Source: Deltaproteobacteria bacterium
Lineage (GTDB): Bacteria > Desulfobacterota > Desulfobulbia > Desulfobulbales > BM004
Direction of reading: 5' to 3'
Assembly: GCA_019312685.1 (NCBI GenBank)
Contig: JAFDCR010000180.1
Span: 1-5,532, forward strand
Length of the DNA: 5,532 nt
This document shows, piece by piece, positions 1 through 5,532 of the stretch. The notes beneath the pieces were generated by a model that saw only the letters and a list, made by a program, of their open reading frames with translations, had not been told where the DNA came from and did not search any database. Each line of letters begins with the position of its first letter. Position 1 is the stretch's first letter. The position numbers and the translations under genes are program-made.

Positions 1-861
1 ATCCTGTTCAGTAACGCCTTCCTCTGCATTTATCAGTATTACCGCCAGGTCGCAGCGTTCCAGAGCCGCCAGGGCTTTTATGATGCTGAACTTTTCCAGC
101 TTTTCCTTAACCTTTCCCTTTCTTCTAATTCCCGCTGTATCGATAAGCAGGTAGTTATTGTTATTCTTGGTCAGCAGGGTATTTACCGAGTCTCTTGTCG
201 TTCCGGGGATGTCCGAGACGACCATGCGTTCTTCCCCGAGCAGTCTGTTGACCAGCGAAGATTTACCGACATTCGGTCTGCCGAAAAAGGCAATACGGAC
301 TGCTTCAGCTGGATATAAAAGGTCTTCAGACGATTCAGGCAATGAAGCAGCGAGGTGATCAAGCAGGGTTCGTACACCGTAGCCGTGTTCTGCTGATATG
401 GGCCAGATTTCCTCTACTCCAAGTTCATAAAATGCGGGAAGGAGGTCTGCCTCCAGTTCAGCACCGTCAATCTTGTTGACAACAAAATAGACCGGCTTGT
501 CTGTCCGGCGCAGAAGATCGGTAACCCCAAAATCCGTCGGGGTCAGTTCTTGCTTGCCATCCATCAGAAATAGAAGAACATCCGCTTCGTTTATGGCCTG
601 GAGAGTCTGTTCTCTTATATTCCCGGCCATTGTCTCACTAGCGTCCAGGGGCCTGCCTTCCGCTTCAATCCCACCGGTATCAATCAGAATAAAAGGTTTA
701 TTCTCCCATTCCACCCGTTCATACTGCCTGTCGCGGGTAACGCCGGGAGTCGGATCGACAATAGCCTTGCGGGACTTCGTAATACGATTGAACAGGGTTG
801 ATTTCCCCACATTGGGTCGACCAATGAGCGCTACTATCTTGGCTTGCATGGAAACGGGCAT
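1..861 (-). CDS. der: Ribosome biogenesis GTPase Der (EngA), N-terminal 287 residues, cut by window edge
   Basis: Der is a tandem-GTPase factor needed for assembly of the 50S ribosomal subunit in the cytoplasm. The frame is open from position 861 to the left edge and gives 287 codons; complete Der proteins have roughly 440–490, so the end of the second G domain and the KH-like domain lie outside. First G domain: G1 GRPNVGKS at residues 14–21, PGVTRD 39–44, G3 DTGG 61–64, G4 NKID 129–132, G5 SA 156–157. Second G domain: G1 GRPNVGKS 194–201, PGTTRD 219–224, G3 DTAG 241–244; its G4 is cut off. An in-frame TAA two codons before the ATG (865–867) limits the start to 861 or later. The alternative ATG at 849 has no ribosome site, whereas 861 has a modest AGG about 11 bases upstream. 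It lies 46 bases after the kinase gene with no terminator between, so co-transcription is likely. Identity is certain; only the start is slightly open. Confidence 0.97.
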   Translation of the reverse strand, partial: MPVSMQAKIVALIGRPNVGKSTLFNRITKSRKAIVDPTPGVTRDRQYERVEWENKPFILIDTGGIEAEGRPLDASETMAGNIREQTLQAINEADVLLFLMDGKQELTPTDFGVTDLLRRTDKPVYFVVNKIDGAELEADLLPAFYELGVEEIWPISAEHGYGVRTLLDHLAASLPESSEDLLYPAEAVRIAFFGRPNVGKSSLVNRLLGEERMVVSDIPGTTRDSVNTLLTKNNNNYLLIDTAGIRRKGKVKEKLEKFSIIKALAALERCDLAVILINAEEGVTEQD

Positions 862-907
862 ATATTATTTAACCTGGATTATTAGGGAATATGTTTATCC
901 GTATATT

Positions 908-1996
908 TTATTCGGCAGCAACTGAAATGTAACCTCTTTTTTGTTCGAGGAGATCCATTATCGTGTCAGTCAACTGTCTGAGCTTCGGGAAGTCTTTCGC
1001 CTCCGGCTGTGCAAGCTGCTGCTGTAAAGATAATGCGGCCGGCAGGATAAACTGCCTGAAAAAGATTTTCTGTTTCTGAAAACCGAGGAAGGCAAAAGCC
1101 CCCAAAATCTGAAGATTTCGCTGCATGACAAGATAAGGATATCCTCTTAGAAAGGCTCGGTCGTCAAGGCCGTACTTACAGTAATGTTCCAGATAATATT
1201 CAAGCAATTCCTGCTGGATCTGCTCCGGGAGTTGTATGTAGGGATCGATCAGCAGTGAGGCGAGATCATAGCCCAGAGGGCCGAGTCTTGCTCCCTGGAA
1301 ATCTATCACCCTGATCTCGTTATTAAACAACATGAGATTTCTGGATTGAAAATCCCGGTGGAGGAAATAGACAGCCGGCTGCCGGGCGGCGCGACCGGCC
1401 AGCAGTTTGAATTCATCGTTTAACCCGTCCGGGAATTCTTTAATCTCAAGCAGATCCCGGCAAAACGCCTGGATGAAATAACCGGATTCTTTTTCCAGCA
1501 TGAGTTTCTTATCGTATCGCTGGGTATCCCAGCACCATTTCCTGTCAAAGCGGACGCTGCCGGAAATTTGCATATACAGCAGAATCTCAATTATTTCCTT
1601 ATAAAGTTCAACAAGTTCAGGGCCATATCCCCCTGAATTTTCCTTGGTTTGCTGCAGATAATCGTACAGAAGGGTTTCCCCAAGGTCCTCGAATAAAATA
1701 AAACCCGAGACCGGATCAAAAGCATGAATTTCAGGGACCGGTATACCCCTTTTTCTTAAATGGCTTCCTATCCTGAAAGCTGCATTGGCCTCTGCCAATC
1801 CTTTCTTGTTGTCATGATGGGCGGGATAAACTCCGCAGTAAGAAGTGTTCTCTGTTTTTATCATAAAAAATAAACGAGTTGAGCCGTCACCGGAAAGAGA
1901 GGAAATCGTTATCTTTTCAGTTCTTCCCGCAAGTTCTTCCTTTTGGAGGAAATGCCCTATTTGTCGGTTAATGTTGTTTTCGCCTTGATTATTCAT
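908..1996 (-). CDS. AmgK-like aminoglycoside-phosphotransferase-fold sugar kinase (probable anomeric MurNAc/GlcNAc kinase)
   Basis: This is a cytoplasmic APH-fold kinase that resembles AmgK, which phosphorylates the anomeric hydroxyl of MurNAc (and GlcNAc) in Pseudomonas cell-wall recycling. Counting from the ATG at 1996 it has 362 residues, near the family's usual length. Visible motifs are a glycine/serine loop GDGSTRLFF (36–44), FEDLGETLL (102–110), the catalytic loop HRDFQSRN (213–220, with base D215 and metal-binding N220), the metal-binding DFQ (232–234) followed by GPLGYDLASLL, and QRNLQILGAFAFLG (292–305), which matches the AmgK-type QR-LKVLG segment. The usual β3 lysine of APH kinases is not evident, which as I recall is also true of AmgK. 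An in-frame ATG at 2047 would add 17 residues and overlap the upstream gene by 34 bases. I prefer 1996 because it starts 17 bases after that gene's stop and matches the family N-terminus; neither start has a strong ribosome site. The adjacent nucleotidyltransferase supports a kinase–pyrophosphorylase pathway. The fold is sure; the substrate is inferred. Confidence 0.85.
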   Translation of the reverse strand: MNNQGENNINRQIGHFLQKEELAGRTEKITISSLSGDGSTRLFFMIKTENTSYCGVYPAHHDNKKGLAEANAAFRIGSHLRKRGIPVPEIHAFDPVSGFILFEDLGETLLYDYLQQTKENSGGYGPELVELYKEIIEILLYMQISGSVRFDRKWCWDTQRYDKKLMLEKESGYFIQAFCRDLLEIKEFPDGLNDEFKLLAGRAARQPAVYFLHRDFQSRNLMLFNNEIRVIDFQGARLGPLGYDLASLLIDPYIQLPEQIQQELLEYYLEHYCKYGLDDRAFLRGYPYLVMQRNLQILGAFAFLGFQKQKIFFRQFILPAALSLQQQLAQPEAKDFPKLRQLTDTIMDLLEQKRGYISVAAE

Positions 1997-2013
1997 TTCT
2001 GCTTTATCGTACT

Positions 2014-2922
2014 TCAATCGGTGACAATTGCATCCTGGATTATACATCCTGCAGGAATAACCGCATCATCCCAGACTACAGACCGTTTTATTGTAACATC
2101 GTCTCCAATAACCGCGCCTTTGCCGATACAGGCCCAATCGATGAGTTTGGCAGCATCGGAGATAGATGCATTTTTTAGTCCCGTAAAAGGGGCATCAAGA
2201 ATCATTTTGTCAAGTTCTTCATAAACAGGGATTTTCTGTTTGAGCAGGTCCGCGTGAAGCTGCAGATAATCCTCCGGGGTTCCCATGTCGGTCCAGTAAT
2301 GATCTTCAACAAGTCGGGCCCTGATGGTTCCCCCCTGTGCCAGGATTTTTTCATAGCATTCAACTATGCAGCAGGGGGTTTCAGGCGGAATATTCTGCAA
2401 AATTTTTGGATTGATGACATGGATCCCGGTAAACGCAAGCAGTTTACCTTTTTGTCCGCAGGCATTATCAGTCTTCTTAAAACCGGTTATCATAAGTCTT
2501 TCATCAACAGCAACATTGTTGAAACGTGGATAATCATGGAGTACGAGGGTAACATCCGCCTTTGAAGCACAATGCTCGCTGTAAACATCCTGATAATTTA
2601 TCGTATGATAGATATCACCGTTAACCACGAGTAGAGGCTTATCATCAAAATGGGGCATGGCTTTTCGTAAGCCCCCGCCTGTACCGAGAATTGTTTCTTC
2701 CTCCTGCAGAATACAGTTTGCTTCATGTTGCAGGGCTTCTTTAATCTGGTGCCGTAAGTGATGGGCATTAATAATTATAGTCGTAAAACCTGACTTCCTT
2801 ATTCTGCTGATTGTCAGGTGCACCAATGGTATATTGAGAACAGGAAAAAGCGGTTTGGGCTTCATCAGCGTAAAAGGTAATAGTCTGGTTCCCAAACCTG
2901 CTGCCAGGATCATGGCTTTCAT
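2014..2922 (-). CDS. Sugar-1-phosphate nucleotidyltransferase, MurU/NDP-sugar pyrophosphorylase family
   Basis: Enzymes of this family join a sugar-1-phosphate to an NTP, giving an NDP-sugar and pyrophosphate in the cytoplasm. The N-terminus MKAMILAAGLGTRL with PKPLFPV (residues 22–28) is the nucleotide-binding signature. TGGG (81–84) and VNGD (100–103, with metal-binding D103) match the MurU-type core, as do FTGIHV (164–169) and WTDMGTPEDY (210–219). MurU of Pseudomonas is about 220 residues. This protein has 302, and residues from about 250 to the end look like imperfect hexapeptide turns (IGKGAVIGDDVTIKRSVVWDD) of a left-handed β-helix, as seen in GDP-mannose and glucose-1-phosphate enzymes. 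Its kinase neighbour, 17 bases downstream (or overlapping by 34), looks like AmgK, so UDP-MurNAc formation is the leading guess. A different NDP-sugar for LPS or capsule remains possible. A weak GAG ribosome site lies 8 bases before the ATG. Family is confident; substrate is not. Confidence 0.86.
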   Translation of the reverse strand: MKAMILAAGLGTRLLPFTLMKPKPLFPVLNIPLVHLTISRIRKSGFTTIIINAHHLRHQIKEALQHEANCILQEEETILGTGGGLRKAMPHFDDKPLLVVNGDIYHTINYQDVYSEHCASKADVTLVLHDYPRFNNVAVDERLMITGFKKTDNACGQKGKLLAFTGIHVINPKILQNIPPETPCCIVECYEKILAQGGTIRARLVEDHYWTDMGTPEDYLQLHADLLKQKIPVYEELDKMILDAPFTGLKNASISDAAKLIDWACIGKGAVIGDDVTIKRSVVWDDAVIPAGCIIQDAIVTD

Positions 2923-2975
2923 GAATAATACTCAGATTGCTTTATTTTAAAGAAGGTTATGCCGACTGCTGCATC

Positions 2976-2981
2976 ATTATA
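2976..2981 (-). promoter_or_regulatory. Candidate −10 hexamer (TATAAT) upstream of the nucleotidyltransferase
   Basis: Read on the minus strand, the 95-base gap between lpxI and the nucleotidyltransferase contains an exact TATAAT. It would place a transcript start near 2969 and leave a leader of about 47 bases before the ATG at 2922. No convincing −35 box is present: at 16–17 bases upstream I see only TCTGCT/GTCTGC, and there is no TGn extension. It may be a weak internal promoter that lets the kinase/nucleotidyltransferase/der segment be expressed apart from the lipid A genes, or it may be chance. Confidence 0.3.
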
Positions 2982-3017
2982 GGAAAGGGGTAACAAAAGC
3001 AGACCTCATAAAAGGAT

Positions 3018-3863
3018 TCAATAGGAAAGTTCACCGTCAGTTCCCTCTTCAATACCGACTATGACAATACCTGATTTATTTGCTTCCCGGATAACCGGGT
3101 CCCTGTCAAAAAAAAGGGCATATCCTGCTTCAACCGCAAGCACGGATGCCTGCACATCCTTCATTGAATCAATGGTTTTCAGGCCGACTGCCGGTAAATC
3201 AAAACGGAGATCCTGATTCGGTTTTCTCAGTTTTATCACCACAGTTTTTTCTTTGCCGAGGCTTCCGCCTCTGCGGATAGCCGCATCTGTTCCCTCAATG
3301 GCCTCTACAGCCAGGACCGTTCGATTACGCACCACCACACACTGACCGATATCGAGTTTGCCGATAGAGCGTGCTATTTCCCAGCCGAATTTAATGTCGC
3401 CCAGCTGATCCTTTGTCGGTTTTTTCTTGGTTAAAATGCCTTTTGGGAACAGGAGTTCGGGAACATAAGCGGTTGAGGAGACAACTTCAATGTTATCTTC
3501 TTCCAAACGGTCGGCCAAGGCACGCAGGATGGCATCATCCTGTTTGATATTTATCCTGTTCCAGAGTCCGAGTCCGGTAAGGTCAGGGCGTATATCCCGG
3601 AAAATGTTTGTTTTGGTAATTGTTCCGAGAAAAACCGTTTTCCGCACCTCTTCCTGCTTAAAGAAATTAATAATTTTACCAAGCTGTCCGAGTTTGACCC
3701 ATTGAAACCCATCAACATATTCTGCAAGGGCTTCATCAGTTTCCCCCTCGTGCGCAGCGACAAAAACCTTTAATCCTTGATTCCGGGCGGCTTTGGCAAA
3801 CAGCAGGGGGAACTGGCCTCCACCAGCAATAATACCGATTCTATTTGTTTTATCTTGTATCAT
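3018..3863 (-). CDS. lpxI: UDP-2,3-diacylglucosamine pyrophosphatase LpxI (DUF1009)
   Basis: LpxI hydrolyses UDP-2,3-diacylglucosamine to lipid X (2,3-diacylglucosamine-1-phosphate) and UMP at the inner membrane surface. It is the analogue used where LpxH is absent. The 281 residues match the family length (about 280). The N-terminal part carries IGIIAGGGQFP (8–18) and VFLGTITK (77–84). The C-terminal catalytic part has AVEAIEGTDAAIRRGG (185–200), KPNQDLRFDLPAVG (214–227) and the closing AVEAGYALFFDRD (243–255). D222 in the RFDLP motif corresponds by my alignment to the catalytic aspartate reported as D225 in Caulobacter LpxI. It lies 82 bases downstream of lpxA, as expected for an lpxD–fabZ–lpxA–lpxI cluster, but lpxB does not follow. 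No Shine–Dalgarno sequence is visible before the ATG, yet no alternative upstream start exists nearby and the first residues fit the family, so I keep this start. Confidence 0.95.
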   Translation of the reverse strand: MIQDKTNRIGIIAGGGQFPLLFAKAARNQGLKVFVAAHEGETDEALAEYVDGFQWVKLGQLGKIINFFKQEEVRKTVFLGTITKTNIFRDIRPDLTGLGLWNRINIKQDDAILRALADRLEEDNIEVVSSTAYVPELLFPKGILTKKKPTKDQLGDIKFGWEIARSIGKLDIGQCVVVRNRTVLAVEAIEGTDAAIRRGGSLGKEKTVVIKLRKPNQDLRFDLPAVGLKTIDSMKDVQASVLAVEAGYALFFDRDPVIREANKSGIVIVGIEEGTDGELSY

Positions 3864-3945
3864 GAATGTGCAGAATTTGAGCTGTGGAAAAAAGTTAAAG
3901 GGATAATTTCGAGAGTCTGATTATTTTCTCTCTGCCAGAGGGTGG

Positions 3946-4746
3946 TCAATCAGAATCACCAATTGTTCTGATCACCCCTTGCTTGCTGCTGCGGAAAAAG
4001 TCAATGAGCTGACTGACCGGTTCACAATCAGGAATTTCATTTTCTGTTTTTTCCAGGGCATCTTTTAAGAGTAAATCCGGGGTCATGAAGATAATTTTAT
4101 ACGCTTTGTCGAGCTTCTTGAGGGTTTCATTATCAAAGCCGTGGCGGCGTAATCCTATTTTATTAATGCCGGAAACCCGCATCTGTTTCCGGGTGCCGCT
4201 TACAATAATGAAAGGCGGAACATCCTTGCTTATGCCTGAATGACCGCCAATATATGAATAAGCGCCGACTCGTGAAAATTGATGGATGGCGACAAGACCG
4301 CCGATAATAGCGTGATCATCTATATAAATATGTCCTGCCATGGTGGCACCGTTTGCCAGTATGACTGAATTGCCGATAACACAGTCATGGGCTATATGGA
4401 CATATCCCATGAGAAGATTGTTATTGCCGATGATTGTAATACCATTGCCGGTTACCGTTCCCCGGTGGATGGAGACATATTCCCTGATAATATTATTGTC
4501 ACCGATGACAAGTTCGGTATCCTCCCCCTTATATTTCAGATCCTGAGGAGGAGCCCCTATGGTTGCAAACGGTCCGATCTCATTGCCTGAACCTATGGTT
4601 GTCGGTCCGGAAATAACCGTATGTGGCTTTATGGTGGTTTCACTGCCGATCTTAACCCCTTTTTCTATAATCACGTAGGGGCCGATCTTGACGGAACCGT
4701 CAAGTTCTGCAGCAGGATCAATGATAGCAGTAGGGTGTATATTCAT
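3946..4746 (-). CDS. lpxA: UDP-N-acetylglucosamine 3-O-acyltransferase LpxA
   Basis: LpxA moves a 3-hydroxyacyl chain from ACP to the 3-OH of UDP-GlcNAc, the first step of lipid A synthesis; it is a cytoplasmic homotrimer. From the ATG at 4746 it has 266 residues (E. coli 262). The first two thirds are hexapeptide repeats of a left-handed β-helix, starting at HPTAIIDPAA. The catalytic motif HIAHD is present, with H120 aligning to E. coli H125. QDLKYKGE (68–75) supplies the UDP-GlcNAc-binding Asp/Lys pair, and GGLVAIHQF and SKDVPPF follow. The helical C-terminus holds GLRRHGF and DFFRSSKQGVIR, as in E. coli. Gly168 aligns with E. coli Gly173 of the acyl-chain ruler, which suggests a chain around C14. 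A GTG three codons upstream (4755) is also possible, but ATG gives the usual N-terminus and has a weak GTGA before it. It lies 34 bases after fabZ. Confidence 0.97.
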   Translation of the reverse strand: MNIHPTAIIDPAAELDGSVKIGPYVIIEKGVKIGSETTIKPHTVISGPTTIGSGNEIGPFATIGAPPQDLKYKGEDTELVIGDNNIIREYVSIHRGTVTGNGITIIGNNNLLMGYVHIAHDCVIGNSVILANGATMAGHIYIDDHAIIGGLVAIHQFSRVGAYSYIGGHSGISKDVPPFIIVSGTRKQMRVSGINKIGLRRHGFDNETLKKLDKAYKIIFMTPDLLLKDALEKTENEIPDCEPVSQLIDFFRSSKQGVIRTIGDSD

Positions 4747-4780
4747 TTTTATCACAAGTATATAAAGTTAAAAAAATAAT

Positions 4781-5227
4781 TTATGCAAAAGCAGCCATAA
4801 ATTCAGCCTCAGCAGCAACTTCATCGTTTACCTTGGCCTTTCCGTCCATCTTCCAGATTTTCCCTTTGTGTTTAAGGACCTCCATTTCATAGATGAGCTG
4901 GTCGCCCGGAACAACGGGACGGCGGAATCTTACCTTGTCTATACCGGCAAAGTAGATAAGTTTTTCACCCACCATTTCAGGGATTGAATAAAATGCCAGG
5001 ATACCGCCGACCTGGGCCATACCTTCAAGGATCAGAACGCCAGGCATGATCGGTTCAGAGGGAAAATGTCCCTGAAAAAACGGTTCATTCATACTGACGT
5101 TTTTCAGGCCCACCAGACTTTTATATTTTTCACCCTCGAGTATTCTGTCAACAAGTAGAAAGGGATAACGGTGCGGCAGTAAACGTATTATTTCTTTAAT
5201 GTCCAGCAGAGAAATATCATTTTCCAT
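4781..5227 (-). CDS. fabZ: 3-hydroxyacyl-ACP dehydratase FabZ
   Basis: FabZ removes water from 3-hydroxyacyl-ACP to give trans-2-enoyl-ACP in type II fatty acid synthesis. It draws on the same 3-hydroxyacyl-ACP that LpxA and LpxD use, which explains its usual place between lpxD and lpxA. The 148-residue hot-dog protein has the family N-terminal signature LLPHRYPFLLVDR (16–28). The active-site segment is GHFPSEPIMPGVLILEGMAQ (53–72), in which H54 and E68 are the catalytic pair, 14 residues apart as in Pseudomonas FabZ. FAGIDKVRFRRPVVPGD is the typical β-strand segment near the dimer interface. Length matches E. coli FabZ (151). The start is fixed by a strong AAGGAG seven bases upstream. Nothing is missing or unusual. 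Confidence 0.97.
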   Translation of the reverse strand: MENDISLLDIKEIIRLLPHRYPFLLVDRILEGEKYKSLVGLKNVSMNEPFFQGHFPSEPIMPGVLILEGMAQVGGILAFYSIPEMVGEKLIYFAGIDKVRFRRPVVPGDQLIYEMEVLKHKGKIWKMDGKAKVNDEVAAEAEFMAAFA

Positions 5228-5234
5228 TCATGCT

Positions 5235-5240
5235 CTCCTT
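5235..5240 (-). promoter_or_regulatory. Strong ribosome binding site of fabZ (AAGGAG)
   Basis: On the minus strand, AAGGAG is followed by seven bases and then the fabZ ATG at 5227. It is the only near-perfect Shine–Dalgarno sequence in the window; the other genes have weak or no visible sites. It settles the fabZ start and suggests that fabZ is initiated independently rather than by coupling to lpxD, whose stop is 76 bases upstream. Confidence 0.75.
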
Positions 5241-5303
5241 ACTCTTTATTACAAAGTTATTTCAACGCTTATTTCGGGTTTGTCTTTGAAGAGTGATAAG
5301 ATT

Positions 5304-5532
5304 TTAGATGTTATTTTTTTCTTCATCAGGGAATAGTTTGTCATAAATTTTTTCAATCTTTTTTTTGAGATCGCGCAGATCTCTGTAAATCTTCGGCAGT
5401 TTGCCAAAAATGGTGCTGGCCTTAAGCCAATCTTTGTGCGGTATCGTGGGAAATCCTGATACTACAGAACCTTTCGGCAGGTTTGAGTTTACTCCTGATC
5501 TGGCAGCGACCATTGAACCATCATCAAGATGG
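5304..5532 (-). CDS. lpxD: UDP-3-O-acylglucosamine N-acyltransferase LpxD, C-terminal 75 residues, cut by window edge
   Basis: LpxD adds the second 3-hydroxyacyl chain, to the 2-amino group of UDP-3-O-acylglucosamine, as a cytoplasmic homotrimer. Only the C-terminus is here; the frame is open to the right edge (the first base, at 5532, belongs to a split codon). The visible part begins in the last β-helix coils (HLDDGSMVAARSGVNSNLP), continues with the LpxD signature GSVVSGFPTIPHKDWLKA, and ends in a charged helix DLRDLKKKIEKIYDKLF, as in many LpxD proteins that end in a trimer-forming or ACP-contacting helix. The catalytic histidine and uridine-binding domain lie outside the window. An internal ATG at 5513 is not the start, because the frame continues upstream with LpxD-like sequence. 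Its place immediately before fabZ and lpxA agrees with the standard lpx gene order. Confidence 0.93.
   Translation of the reverse strand, partial: HLDDGSMVAARSGVNSNLPKGSVVSGFPTIPHKDWLKASTIFGKLPKIYRDLRDLKKKIEKIYDKLFPDEEKNNI

Noticed and set aside
497..925. 142-codon open frame on the plus strand
   Set aside because: It lies antisense to der, whose motifs are unmistakable; the plus-strand translation has no recognisable domain or ribosome site.
908..1996. Aminoglycoside resistance gene
   Set aside because: The APH fold could suggest this, but the AmgK-type motifs and the nucleotidyltransferase partner point to sugar metabolism, and there is no mobile or resistance context.
2254..2565. 103-codon open frame on the plus strand
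   Set aside because: It is fully antisense to the nucleotidyltransferase and looks like a mirror of its codon use, with no family resemblance.
2961..2975. Inverted repeat ATGC…GCAT in the gap before the nucleotidyltransferase
   Set aside because: A four-base stem with an eight-base loop is expected by chance and has no terminator or operator context.
3930..3940. Possible terminator hairpin (CTCT gcc AGAG) between lpxA and lpxI
   Set aside because: The stem is only four base pairs and no T tract follows on the minus strand, so it is unlikely to stop transcription.
4250..4746. Repetitive pattern within lpxA
   Set aside because: It is the degenerate hexapeptide repeat of the LpxA β-helix at protein level, not a DNA repeat or array.

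Overview
The window comes from a Gram-negative (diderm, LPS-making) bacterium of moderate GC. The combination lpxD–fabZ–lpxA–lpxI, with LpxI (DUF1009) in the role that LpxH fills in Escherichia, points to the Desulfobacterota (former Deltaproteobacteria) or, less likely, the Alphaproteobacteria. My best guess is a sulfate reducer or sulfur disproportionator of the Desulfobulbales type, but this rests on protein style only and is tentative. No mobile element, CRISPR array, tRNA or rRNA is visible.

All seven genes lie on the minus strand with short gaps, so the region reads from right to left as one probable operon. The right edge holds the C-terminal end of lpxD, followed by complete fabZ, lpxA and lpxI. 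These are the early lipid A steps, plus the dehydratase that competes for the same 3-hydroxyacyl-ACP pool. After a 95-base gap containing a perfect TATAAT hexamer come two tightly packed genes: a sugar-1-phosphate nucleotidyltransferase of the MurU/NDP-sugar pyrophosphorylase type and an APH-fold sugar kinase of the AmgK type. The left edge holds the first 287 codons of der (engA), the double-GTPase ribosome assembly factor.

LpxA, LpxD and LpxI together take UDP-GlcNAc towards 2,3-diacylglucosamine-1-phosphate; LpxC and LpxB are not in the window. The kinase/nucleotidyltransferase pair resembles the AmgK–MurU cell-wall recycling pair (MurNAc to MurNAc-1-P to UDP-MurNAc). That would place a peptidoglycan salvage step directly behind lipid A synthesis. 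However, the nucleotidyltransferase has an extra C-terminal hexapeptide-type segment that the short MurU enzymes lack, so another sugar is possible.

Most of the window is recognisable envelope and housekeeping biology. The part most worth a second look is the kinase/nucleotidyltransferase pair. No stretch longer than 300 bases lacks a gene.
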